Shown here piece by piece: positions 17,197 to 25,920 of a stretch of 47,963 nt of DNA. The notes beneath the pieces are model-generated. The model was not told the origin of the DNA and ran no database searches. It saw only the letters and a program-made list of their open reading frames with translations. Both the position numbers and the translations under genes were made by a program. Source of the DNA: Streptacidiphilus pinicola (GTDB taxonomy: Bacteria; Actinomycetota; Actinomycetes; Streptomycetales; Streptomycetaceae); assembly GCF_003258295.1 (NCBI RefSeq), contig NZ_QKYN01000136.1:1-47963 (forward strand), read 5' to 3'. Each line of letters begins with the position of its first letter. Within the stretch, counting starts at the first letter, position 1.

Positions 17197-17346
17197 ACGG
17201 CATTCCCCCGGGGCCGGCTGGCATTTATGCAGAGCTTACGCAAGCACGGACGCAGAAACGCGCACACCCGTTCCCTTCTGTCCGTCGAAAGAGGGACGCG
17301 ACGGTGCGCTGATCGGATCGTCTGCTTCTCTCGGAGGGTGCTCGGG

Positions 17347-17352
17347 TAGACT
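17347..17352 (+). promoter_or_regulatory. Candidate -10 element for the riboswitch transcript
   Basis: TAGACT lies about 10 bp upstream of the first riboswitch stem, in the right place to start the leader RNA near 17359-17362. I see no convincing -35 hexamer. In the rest of the 17197-17583 gap, 17197-17340 shows no gene and presumably includes the promoter of the secreted-protein gene on the other strand. Confidence 0.35.
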
Positions 17353-17359
17353 CTGGGGT

Positions 17360-17475
17360 GATCGAAGGGGAGTAGCCCCGACCGGACCGTCGACATACTG
17401 GCGGGCTTCACGGCCCGCCCGGCGCCCGGGGCGCGAGCCGCCAGCAACGGCCCGCGTCGGCGAGACCTTCGGCCG
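17360..17475 (+). ncRNA. yybP-ykoY manganese riboswitch
   Basis: The conserved core of this class is present: AAGGGGAGTAGC at 17365-17376, GACATACT beginning at 17391, and GAGACCTT at 17462-17469. The closing stem pairs CGAAGG (17363-17368) with CCTTCG (17466-17471). A variable GC-rich hairpin, GGCGGGCTTCACGGCCCGCC, fills the middle. Riboswitches of this class sense Mn2+ and control manganese exporters and related membrane proteins; the next gene is of exactly that kind. The expression platform lies between 17472 and the GTG start at 17584, where a TGAGGA ribosome site occurs at 17568-17573. Confidence 0.88.
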
Positions 17476-17583
17476 CAGCAGTCGTACCCGACCACGTGTT
17501 CGCACTGGCTGCCGCGCCGAAGCGTCCCCGAGGTCGTGGGCTCCGCGGCGTCGGCACCACCTGATCCTGAGGACCACCCTTCC

Positions 17584-18171
17584 GTGAGCAGCTTCGCCGT
17601 CTTCGGCATCACCTTCGGCGTCATCTTCCTGGCCGAGCTCCCCGACAAGACCGCGCTGGCCAGCCTGGTGCTCGGCACGCGCTACCGCAGCTCCTACGTC
17701 TTCGCCGGCGTCGCGGCCGCGATGGCCTGCCAGGTCGCCCTCGCCCTCGTCGCCGGCCGGCTGCTGGCGCTCCTCCCGCACCGCGCGCTCGAGGCCGTGG
17801 TGGGCGGCCTCTTCGTGCTCGGCGCAGTGATGCTGCTGCTGCACAAGGAGGACGACGAGGAGGAGGGGGAGGGCCGCACCCCCCGCTCCGACAGCTTCTG
17901 GCGCGTGGCGGGCGCGAGCTTCGCCGTGATCGCCATCGCCGAGTTCGGCGACCTGACCCAGATCGCCACCGCGAACCTCGCCGCCAAGTACGGCGACTGG
18001 CTCGCCGTGGGCCTGGGCAGCTGGCTCGCCCTCTGCGCCGTCAGCGGCCTGGCGATCCTGGGCGGGCAGAAGCTGATGCAGCGGGTGCCGCTGCACGTGA
18101 TCCAGCGCGGCGCCGCGCTGATCATGCTGGTGCTGGCCGGGATCAGCATCTACTCGGCGATCGCCGGCTGA
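17584..18171 (+). CDS. GDT1/TMEM165 (UPF0016) family cation exporter
   Basis: This 195-aa membrane protein has six hydrophobic helices in two repeats, each with the family signature: AELPDKTALASLVL near the start and IAEFGDLTQIATANLAAKYG in the second half. A charged loop (HKEDDEEEGEG) separates the halves. The family exchanges Mn2+ or Ca2+ for protons. The second motif has Leu where E-x-G-D-K/R is typical. The GTG at 17584 follows TGAGGA by 10 bp. The Mn2+ riboswitch directly upstream strongly supports manganese export as its role. Confidence 0.9.
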   Translation: MSSFAVFGITFGVIFLAELPDKTALASLVLGTRYRSSYVFAGVAAAMACQVALALVAGRLLALLPHRALEAVVGGLFVLGAVMLLLHKEDDEEEGEGRTPRSDSFWRVAGASFAVIAIAEFGDLTQIATANLAAKYGDWLAVGLGSWLALCAVSGLAILGGQKLMQRVPLHVIQRGAALIMLVLAGISIYSAIAG

Positions 18172-18211
18172 GCGGGCTGAAGGTCAACGGGCCGACGGCT
18201 GAGCGGGCCGT

Positions 18212-18233
18212 GGCTGAGCCGGGGGCCTCAGCC
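18212..18233. terminator. Hairpin between convergent genes
   Basis: GGCTGAG (18212-18218) and CTCAGCC (18227-18233) form a 7-bp stem with an 8-base GC-rich loop, between the convergent exporter gene and peptidoglycan-binding gene. It includes the stop codon of the latter. There is no U-run, as is usual for actinobacterial terminators. It could act in both directions. Confidence 0.5.
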
Positions 18234-19106
18234 GTTCCCGTTGTTGCCGCCGTTGCCCGCCAGCACCTGGGCCATCTTCGCCTGCGAGTTCGGCCCGTAG
18301 ACGCCGGCCGGGTCGCCCTGGACGTTGTACCAGCTCTGGAACGTGCTGACGTCCTGCGCGGTGCGGTCGTCGTAGGTGCCGCTCGGCTGGCGGCGGTCGA
18401 TCCAGAGCTGACGCAGGTCCTGCTGCAGCGCCGTCACGGCCGGGCCGGACGCGCCGATGCTCAGCGAGGTCGACTGCGGCGAGCTGGAGGGCGAGGCCGA
18501 GTGCGACGGTGAACGGCTCGCCGACGGGGAGGGCCGGTGGCGAGGCGACGGGCTCTGCTTCGGCGCGTGGCTGTGCGAGGCGCTCGGGCTCGGTGACGCG
18601 ACGGTGCTGAGGGACGGCGTCGCGGACGCCGTGGCCGCGTCGACGGAGGGCGCCGCGGCCTGGACGGCGGGTGCGCCCGTGGACGGGCGCGTCAGCAGCG
18701 CCGCACCGGTCCCGATCAGGACGAGCGCGAGCGCCCCGCCGGTGAGTGCGAGCACCTTCCCGCGCCGCGGACCCGAGGGCCCCGGCTGCGGCTCGCGCGG
18801 CGTCGGCGGCCGGCCCTGCGGCCGCGCGGTCTGCCGGGGCGGTGCGCCGGGACCGGGTGGGACCGGCGGCAGGACGGTCGTGTGCTCCACGTCCGCCGCC
18901 CAGACCTGCGGCGCGCTCGGGGAGTCCGCGCGGGGCCCGACCGGGGCGTCCTCAGGGACGGGAGCGTCCCCCTCGGCGGCGCGCACGTACGGGCGGACCA
19001 GCGCCGGGTCGCCGTCGAGCGGCGGCAGGACCGTCGTCTCGTCGTCGCTGCCCGAGCCCTGACCGACGGCTCCGCCGTCCCCGTCACCTGGCGGAAACGC
19101 CATCAT
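18228..19106 (-). CDS. Membrane-anchored peptidoglycan-binding protein
   Basis: This 292-aa protein has a Pro/Gly-rich acidic cytoplasmic region (1-115), with two similar TTVLPP patches, one membrane helix (about 117-140, VLALTGGALALVLIGTGAALL), a long Ser/Pro/His linker (150-220) and a C-terminal PG_binding_1 domain (about 222-282, GPAVTALQQDLRQLWIDRR to DVSTFQSWYNVQGDPAGVYG). It probably sits in the membrane and touches the cell wall through this domain. The ETTVLPP/HTTVLPP repeats resemble kinase phosphorylation or FHA-recognition sites, but that is a guess. Confidence 0.82.
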   Translation of the reverse strand: MMAFPPGDGDGGAVGQGSGSDDETTVLPPLDGDPALVRPYVRAAEGDAPVPEDAPVGPRADSPSAPQVWAADVEHTTVLPPVPPGPGAPPRQTARPQGRPPTPREPQPGPSGPRRGKVLALTGGALALVLIGTGAALLTRPSTGAPAVQAAAPSVDAATASATPSLSTVASPSPSASHSHAPKQSPSPRHRPSPSASRSPSHSASPSSSPQSTSLSIGASGPAVTALQQDLRQLWIDRRQPSGTYDDRTAQDVSTFQSWYNVQGDPAGVYGPNSQAKMAQVLAGNGGNNGNG

Positions 19107-19221
19107 TCCCCCTGCTCGGGCCGCACATGCGAACGTGCCGAATGGCTCGACTGATGCGTCGATCGGGGCGATTATGCAGCATCCGTGCGAACGGGCGAAC
19201 AGCAGATCGTCAGTCGGATCG

Positions 19222-21243
19222 TCAGTCGGTCAGCACCCGGGCCGGGGCCTCCAGCGAGTCGTCGGCCAACGTGCGCAGCATGTCCAGCAGTTCGGCGTGC
19301 TGCTCGGGGGAGTAACCCTCCAGCTTCTCGCGCAGCTGGTTCAGCCGCGCATCGGAGAGACGCTGGACGACGTCCTGTCCGGCCGGAGTCAGGGTCAGCA
19401 CACCGGCAGGGTCGCGCTGGACGCGCCCGGAAGCGACCATCGCGTCCAGCTTCGGGCGGATCTCGACCGAGCTGACCTTCAGTCGTCGGCAGATCTCCTC
19501 CTCGGTGATCGGGCCCGCGTGGTGGAGCCGGAACAGCCCGTAGGCCTGCGGGACCGAGATGTTGATCCCGGAGCGGTCGATGGCGCGCCCGTACCGCTCC
19601 CAGATGTTCTCGCGGCTGGAGAGCCGCGTGATCATGCCCTCGATCTCCTCCGCCGAGCTGCGGAACGCGGGCGGCCCGGCTCCCTCGACCTGGTTGGTGC
19701 GCGTGGCCGTGCGCAGCGGGACCTCGCGCAGGAAGAGCGACAGGACGAAGGCCAGCACCGTAATGCCGGCCGCCACCAGATACACCGTCTGCAGCGAGAC
19801 CGCGAAGATGTGCAGGAACGGGTCGAGCAGCGGCTTGAGCGCGGGCGGCGCCTTCTGCACGCTGGTCGGGTTGGCCAGCACCTGCTTCGCCGGGAACTGC
19901 GGGGAGAGCGTCCCGTCCTTCTGCGCGGTGGCGATCTTCGAGGTCAGCTGGTTGTTCAGCACCGTCCCGAAGATCGACGCCCCGAAGGAGCCGCCGATGG
20001 ACCGGAAGTAGGTGACGCCGGACGTCGCCGTGCCCAGGTCGGCGAAGTCCGTGGAGTTCTGCACGGCGATGATCAGCACCTGCATCACCAGACCCAGCCC
20101 GAGGCCGAGCACCAGCATGTAGAGGCCCATCACCGTCGCGCTGGTCTTCTCGTCCACCTGCGCCAGCAGCACCAGCGCCACGCAGGTCAGCGCGGTGCCC
20201 ATGATCGGGTAGATCTTGTAGCGCCCGGTCCGGGAGATCAGCTGGCCGGTGCCGATGGAGGTGATCAGTACGCCCGCCATCATCGGCAGCAGCCGCAGCC
20301 CGGACTCGGTGGGCGAGTTGCCGTTGACCACCTGCATGTAGAGCGGGATGTACGACAGCGCCCCGAACATGCACAGGCCGATGACGAAGCCGATCCCCGA
20401 GCAGACCGTGAAGATCCGGTTGCGGAACAGCCGCAGCGGCAGCACGGGCTCGGGCGCCCGCTGCTCCCACCAGATGAACAGCGCGATGAGCACCACCGCG
20501 CCGACCGCGCAGCCCCAGACCTCCGCCGAGTTCCACTTCCAGGTCGTCCCGCCCAGGCTGGTGATCAGCACCAGACAGGTGGAGGCAGCCGCCAGAAGTG
20601 CCGTGCCGAGGTAGTCGATCCGCGGGCGCGTCTCCGGTCGCTTGGCGTGCAGCGCGGTCGCGATGACGAACAGGGCGACCGCGCCGACCGGCAGGTTGAC
20701 GTAGAAGACCCAGCGCCAGTTGAGGTTGTCGACCAGGAACCCGCCCAGCAGCGGTCCGACCACCGAGGACACCCCGAAGACGGCCCCGATCACCCCCTGG
20801 TACCGCCCGCGCTCACGCGGCGGCACGACGTCGGCGATGACGGCCATCGCCAGCACCATCAGCCCGCCGCCGCCCAGGCCCTGCAGCGCGCGGAACGCGA
20901 TCAGCTCGGTCATGTTCCGCGCCTGGCCGCAGAGCGCGGAGCCCGCCAGGAAGATGACGATGCAGATCAGGAAGATGTGCTTGCGCCCGAAGAGGTCGCC
21001 CAGCTTGCCCCACAACGGGGTGGTCGCGGTGGCGGCCAGCATGTACGAGGTGACCACCCAGGACAGGTGGTTCGCCCCGCCCAGGTCGCCGACGATCGTC
21101 GGCAGCGCGGTCGAGACGATGGTCTGGTCGAGCGCGGCGAGGAACATGCCCAGCATCACGCCGAGAAAGACCAGCCGGACCCTCCGGGCACTCTCCGGCG
21201 TGGGCTCCTGCGGACGCGCGTCAACCGCCTGCTGCTGGGCCAT
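19222..21243 (-). CDS. MFS multidrug transporter fused to a winged-helix domain
   Basis: This 673-aa protein is a DHA2-type exporter with 14 helices (residues 20-530; FLAALDQTIVSTALPTIVGDLGG in helix 1, GKLGDLFGRK as motif A, RWVFYVNLPVGAVALFV mid-protein). A cytoplasmic C-terminal extension of about 130 residues (540-673) reads like a MarR-type winged helix: YGLFRLHHAGPITEEEICRRLKVSSVEIRPKLDAMVASGRVQRDPAGVLTLTPAG. Start ATG 21243 (MAQQQAVDA) marks the true N-terminus; the frame upstream is a P450 antisense shadow. The added domain might sense ligand or DNA at the membrane. It stands alone, downstream of the P450 gene. Confidence 0.92.
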   Translation of the reverse strand: MAQQQAVDARPQEPTPESARRVRLVFLGVMLGMFLAALDQTIVSTALPTIVGDLGGANHLSWVVTSYMLAATATTPLWGKLGDLFGRKHIFLICIVIFLAGSALCGQARNMTELIAFRALQGLGGGGLMVLAMAVIADVVPPRERGRYQGVIGAVFGVSSVVGPLLGGFLVDNLNWRWVFYVNLPVGAVALFVIATALHAKRPETRPRIDYLGTALLAAASTCLVLITSLGGTTWKWNSAEVWGCAVGAVVLIALFIWWEQRAPEPVLPLRLFRNRIFTVCSGIGFVIGLCMFGALSYIPLYMQVVNGNSPTESGLRLLPMMAGVLITSIGTGQLISRTGRYKIYPIMGTALTCVALVLLAQVDEKTSATVMGLYMLVLGLGLGLVMQVLIIAVQNSTDFADLGTATSGVTYFRSIGGSFGASIFGTVLNNQLTSKIATAQKDGTLSPQFPAKQVLANPTSVQKAPPALKPLLDPFLHIFAVSLQTVYLVAAGITVLAFVLSLFLREVPLRTATRTNQVEGAGPPAFRSSAEEIEGMITRLSSRENIWERYGRAIDRSGINISVPQAYGLFRLHHAGPITEEEICRRLKVSSVEIRPKLDAMVASGRVQRDPAGVLTLTPAGQDVVQRLSDARLNQLREKLEGYSPEQHAELLDMLRTLADDSLEAPARVLTD

Positions 21244-21311
21244 GCCCCCAGCAAACCCCGCTGACGCGGGCCCAGCCCGCCGGTAAGCCCGAACGAGTGA
21301 GTTGCACCATC

Positions 21312-21417
21312 CAGGGGCGCGAGGAACTGCGCGAGGAACCCACCCGTGGCGGATGGCCCTGCGCGCTCGGGGCTCTACCCGCGTGGGTGGCTTGTCGCGC
21401 AGAGCCTCCCGCCCCTG
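21312..21417. repeat. Long dispersed hairpin repeat, copy A (likely terminator)
   Basis: Outer arms CAGGGGCGCGAGG (21312-21324) and CCTCCCGCCCCTG (21405-21417) pair at 12 of 13 positions. They are followed inward by CTGCGCGA/TCGCGCAG (21327-21334/21395-21402) and CCACCC/GGGTGG (21340-21345/21385-21390). It lies 5 bp beyond the P450 stop and upstream of the MFS gene. Its loop shares GCGGATGGCCCTGCGCG with copy B at 37296. Hairpins of this kind are common in Streptomyces intergenic regions. Confidence 0.8.
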
Positions 21418-21422
21418 AAGGG

Positions 21423-22655
21423 TTACCCGTACTGCACTTCCATCCGCTTGATGCCGTTCAGCCACGGAGAGCGAAGGCGGCGTGGGTCGCCGCTCAAACG
21501 GATCCCCGGCATCGCGTCGGCGATCGCGTTGAAGATGAGGTCGATCTCGAGCCGCGCGAGGTTCGCGCCGAGGCAGAAGTGCGGGCCGCCGCCCCCGAAG
21601 CCGAGGTGGGGGTTGGGGTCGCGGAGGATGTCGAAGCGGTCGGGGCGGTCGAAGACCTCCTCGTCGTTGTTGGCGGAGGCATAGAAGATGCCGACCCGCT
21701 GCCCGGACCTGATCTCCGCGCCGCCCAGCTCCACGTCGCGTGTGGCCGTGCGCTGGAAGGAGATGACCGGTGTGGCCCACCGCACGATCTCGTCCGCCGC
21801 GGTCTGCGGCCGGCGCTCCTTGTACAGCTCCCACTGCTCCGGATGCGTCAGCATCGCGTGCATGCCGTGGGAGGTGGCGTTGCGGGTGGTCTCGTTGCCG
21901 GCCACGGCCAGCACCAGGACGAAGAAGCCGAACTCGTCGCTGCTGAGGTTGCCCTGGCCGGAGGCGTTGACCAGCTTGGTGACGATGTCCTCGGCCGGGC
22001 AGGCCTTACGTTCCTCGGCCATGCCCATCGCGTACGTCATCAGCTCGATCGCCGACTGCATCCCCGTCTCCTGACTGATCGCCAGTTCGGGGTCGTCGTA
22101 GCCGACCATGGTGTTGGTCCAGTGGAAGATCTTGCTGCGGTCGCTCTGCGGGATGCCGATCAGTTCCGCGATGGCCTGCAGCGGCAGCTCGCAGGCGACG
22201 TCGGTGACGAAGTCGCCGCTGCCCTCCTTGACCGCGGCGTGGACGATCCGCTCGGCGCGGTCGCGCAGGGTGTCCTGGAGCGCGTTGATGGCGCGCGGCG
22301 TGAAGCCGCGCTGGACGATGGAGCGGAGTCTGGTGTGCTCCGGCGGGTCCATGTTCAGCATGATCAGCTTCTGGCCGTCGATGCCGGACGGGTCGATCGA
22401 GGGGTGGAACCGGATGATCGCGGTGTTGGTGTGCGAGGAGAAGGTCTCGGGGTGGGTGGAGACCTCGCGGACGTCCGCGTGCCGGGTCACCGCCCAGTAG
22501 CCGCCGTCGTCGAAGCCTGTCGTGCCGTCGGCCTGCGGAATCCAGCAGACCGGCGCGGTGCGGCGCATCGTGGCGAACTCGGGGAGCGGCACGGCCTGTT
22601 GGTTGAGTTCCGGATCGGTCGGGTCGAATCCGTCGGGCAGGGCCGGACAGGACAT
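21423..22655 (-). CDS. CYP125-like cytochrome P450 (steroid/isoprenoid terminal hydroxylase)
   Basis: This 410-aa P450 has the I-helix AVAGNETTRN, ExxR in ADEIVRW and heme-ligand Cys in FGGGGPHFCLGANLAR. Much of its length reads like M. tuberculosis CYP125, the cholesterol C26/27 hydroxylase: LPDGFDPTDPEL, GGFDDGGYWAVTRH, LIMLNMDPPEHTRLR, RGFTPRAIN, CELPLQAIAELIGIP, TWELYK-type and RSPWLNGIKRMEVQYG segments (from memory of the family). Start ATG 22655 has AGGAGG 8 bp upstream. It is divergent from a FadA5-like thiolase. The ferredoxin at 37051 is a plausible electron donor. It most likely oxidises the terminal methyl of a sterol or isoprenoid side chain. Confidence 0.88.
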   Translation of the reverse strand: MSCPALPDGFDPTDPELNQQAVPLPEFATMRRTAPVCWIPQADGTTGFDDGGYWAVTRHADVREVSTHPETFSSHTNTAIIRFHPSIDPSGIDGQKLIMLNMDPPEHTRLRSIVQRGFTPRAINALQDTLRDRAERIVHAAVKEGSGDFVTDVACELPLQAIAELIGIPQSDRSKIFHWTNTMVGYDDPELAISQETGMQSAIELMTYAMGMAEERKACPAEDIVTKLVNASGQGNLSSDEFGFFVLVLAVAGNETTRNATSHGMHAMLTHPEQWELYKERRPQTAADEIVRWATPVISFQRTATRDVELGGAEIRSGQRVGIFYASANNDEEVFDRPDRFDILRDPNPHLGFGGGGPHFCLGANLARLEIDLIFNAIADAMPGIRLSGDPRRLRSPWLNGIKRMEVQYG

Positions 22656-22713
22656 CAAGGGCCTCCTGAGGGGCTCCTGGGGCTCAGACGACTGGGATGG
22701 GACGCTGAGTGGC

Positions 22714-22730
22714 TCTGACGGAGTGTCAGA
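22714..22730. promoter_or_regulatory. TCTGAC-N5-GTCAGA palindrome upstream of P450
   Basis: TCTGAC-GGAGT-GTCAGA is a perfect 6-bp inverted repeat 59 bp upstream of the P450 ATG. The same motif, differing at one spacer base (GGTGT), lies upstream of the luciferase-like oxidoreductase gene at 45668-45684. This suggests a shared repressor, not identified here. Confidence 0.6.
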
Positions 22731-22745
22731 TTTCCACTTGACGGT

Positions 22746-22759
22746 AGTAACACGTTCTA
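22746..22759. promoter_or_regulatory. KstR-like box between P450 and thiolase genes
   Basis: On the minus strand this reads TAGAACGTGTTACT, matching TnnAACnnGTTnnA, the published mycobacterial KstR consensus, at all but the last position. It lies about 90-100 bp from both divergent starts. In M. tuberculosis a KstR site lies between cyp125 and fadA5. A KstR-like regulator is encoded at 37398 in this window. Confidence 0.6.
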
Positions 22760-22810
22760 GTGGATGCAAGGGCCTTGCGCGCGGGGTCTGCGGACGCATA
22801 CAAAGGTCCG

Positions 22811-24028
<1,218 letters not shown>

Positions 24029-24104
24029 CCCGCCCGGCGCGGCCGGTGGGCCGGGAAGAGGAGGAGGGCGCGGCCTCTCGGTCGCGCCCTTGCTTCGGCC
24101 AGAA

Positions 24105-24126
24105 AATCAAGCAAGCACGCTTGATT
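24105..24126. promoter_or_regulatory. 22-bp palindrome upstream of the atuA-type operon
   Basis: AATCAAGC (24105-24112) and GCTTGATT (24119-24126) form a perfect 8-bp inverted repeat with a 6-bp spacer, in an AT-rich patch 64 bp before the operon start. It has the size of a TetR-family operator. The TetR gene that ends the same operon (30768) is the natural candidate to bind it. Confidence 0.6.
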
Positions 24127-24189
24127 GTTTCTGTTCCGGCTGCCAGGCTGGGCGCGTCGCGTCGGGTGGGCTTGCCGGAAGGGGCAGAG

Positions 24190-25920
24190 GTGTCCGAATC
24201 GATCCTGCGGGTCGGGAACGCGTCCGGGTTCTACGGGGACCGGTTCGACGCCGTGCGGGAGATGCTCACCGGCGGCCCGTTGGACGTGCTGACCGGGGAC
24301 TATCTCGCCGAGCTCACCATGCTGATCCTCGGGCGGGACCGGCTGGCCGACCCCGGTGCCGGATACGCCAAGACCTTCCTGCGGCAGATGGAGGAGAGCC
24401 TCGGGCTGGCCCTCGACCGCGGGGTCCGGGTCGTCGTCAACGCCGGCGGTCTGAACCCCGCCGGGCTGGCCGAGAAGCTGCGGGAGCTCGCCGCCACGCT
24501 CGGGCTCGGGCACGCGCGGATCGCGCACGTCGAGGGTGACGACATGCTCGCCGCCCTCCAGGCGGGACGCCCCGGCGTGCTGGCCGCCAACGCCTACCTC
24601 GGCGGGTGGGGCATCACCGCCTGCCTGGACGCCGGGGCGGACATCGTCGTCACCGGCCGCGTCACCGACGCCGCGCTCGTCAGTGGCGCCGCCGCCGCGC
24701 ACTTCGGGTGGGCACGGGACGACTGGGACCGGCTGGCCGGTGCCGTCGCCGTCGGACACGTGCTGGAGTGCGGGACGCAGGCGACCGGCGGCAACTACTC
24801 CTTCTTCCGGGAGATCCCGGGCGGCCTCGGACGCCCCGGCTTCCCGCTCGCGGAGATCCACGCCGACGGCAGCGCCGTCGTCACCAAGCACGACGGCACC
24901 GGCGGCGCGGTGACCGTGGAGACCGTCACCGCCCAACTCCTCTACGAGACCGGCCCCGCCCGCTATGCGGGCCCCGACGTCACCACCCGCCTCGACACCG
25001 TCCGGCTGGAGCCCGACGGCCCGGACCGGGTCCGGATCAGCGGGGTGCGCGGCGAGGCGCCGCCGCCGACACTCAAGGTGGGCGTGAACCGCCTCGGCGG
25101 CTGGCTCGGCGAGACCGTCTTCGTCCTCACCGGCCTGGACATCGAGGCCAAGGCCGAGTTGACGCGTCGTCAGCTCGCCGCCGAGCTCGGCAAGCAACAA
25201 CCCGCCGAGCTGCACTGGACCCTGGCCCGCACGGACCATGCGGACGCCGCCGGTGAGGAGGAGGCCAGCGCGCTGCTGCGCCTTGTCGTCCGCGACCAGG
25301 ACCCCAAGTTGGTCCGGCGCGCCACCGCGACCGTCCCGGTCGAGCTGGCGCTCGCCGGATACCCCGGCTTCCATGTGGCCGGGCTGCCGCAGAAGCCGAG
25401 CCCCTACGGCGTCTTCGAGGCGTTGACCGCCGATCCCGCCGAGGTCCGGCACACGGCGCTGCTGCCGGACGGCCGGCGCGCGGAGATCCCGCCGGCGCCC
25501 GTGAGCCGCGCGCTCGAAGCCCTGCCGGAGCCCGAACTGCCCGAGCCCCCCGACGCGTCGGCCCGGACCCGTCACGCGCCGCTGGGAGCCGTGGCCGGCG
25601 CCCGCAGCGGCGACAAGGGCGGCAGCGCCAACATCGGCGTCTGGGCGCGGGACGACGCCGGCTGGCGCTGGCTCGCGCACACCCTCACGGTCGCGCGCCT
25701 GCGGGAACTCCTGCCGGAGACTGCCGAGTTGACCGTCACCCGGACCGTCCTGCCGAACCTGCGCGCGCTCAACTTCACCGTCGAGGGGATTTTGGGTGAC
25801 GGCGTCGCCGCCCGGGCCCGCTTCGACCCGCAGGCCAAGGCGCTCGGGGAGTGGCTGCGCTCCCGCCATCTCGACATCCCGGAGGCCCTGTTGAACTCGA
25901 ACCCGAAGGAGGGGCGGTGA
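24190..25920 (+). CDS. AtuA-family (DUF1446) protein, acyclic terpene/branched-chain catabolism
   Basis: Start GTG 24190 (576 aa) follows GGAAGGGG. The N-terminal AtuA/DUF1446 domain (about 1-440) shows ILRVGNASGFYGDR, DYLAELTMLIL, VVVNAGGLNP, NAYLGGWGI, DIVVTGRVTDAALV and ECGTQATGGNY. The C-terminal domain (about 470-565) contains GARSGDKGGSANIGVWAR and LRALNFTVEGIL. AtuA is needed for growth of Pseudomonas on acyclic terpenes, but its reaction is not settled. The stop overlaps the carboxyltransferase start. Gene order matches atu/liu-type operons and the mycobacterial accD2-accA2-fadE13 neighbourhood (from memory). Confidence 0.9.
   Translation: MSESILRVGNASGFYGDRFDAVREMLTGGPLDVLTGDYLAELTMLILGRDRLADPGAGYAKTFLRQMEESLGLALDRGVRVVVNAGGLNPAGLAEKLRELAATLGLGHARIAHVEGDDMLAALQAGRPGVLAANAYLGGWGITACLDAGADIVVTGRVTDAALVSGAAAAHFGWARDDWDRLAGAVAVGHVLECGTQATGGNYSFFREIPGGLGRPGFPLAEIHADGSAVVTKHDGTGGAVTVETVTAQLLYETGPARYAGPDVTTRLDTVRLEPDGPDRVRISGVRGEAPPPTLKVGVNRLGGWLGETVFVLTGLDIEAKAELTRRQLAAELGKQQPAELHWTLARTDHADAAGEEEASALLRLVVRDQDPKLVRRATATVPVELALAGYPGFHVAGLPQKPSPYGVFEALTADPAEVRHTALLPDGRRAEIPPAPVSRALEALPEPELPEPPDASARTRHAPLGAVAGARSGDKGGSANIGVWARDDAGWRWLAHTLTVARLRELLPETAELTVTRTVLPNLRALNFTVEGILGDGVAARARFDPQAKALGEWLRSRHLDIPEALLNSNPKEGR

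Noticed and set aside
17236-18096. Minus-strand frame across the riboswitch and exporter gene
   Set aside because: It has no motif and is antisense to a conserved membrane protein. The leader region is explained by the riboswitch.
21244-21834. N-terminal extension of the MFS-winged-helix protein into the P450 region
   Set aside because: The residues are Arg/Pro/Gly-rich antisense of the P450 3' end and of hairpin repeat A. The protein starts naturally at 21243.
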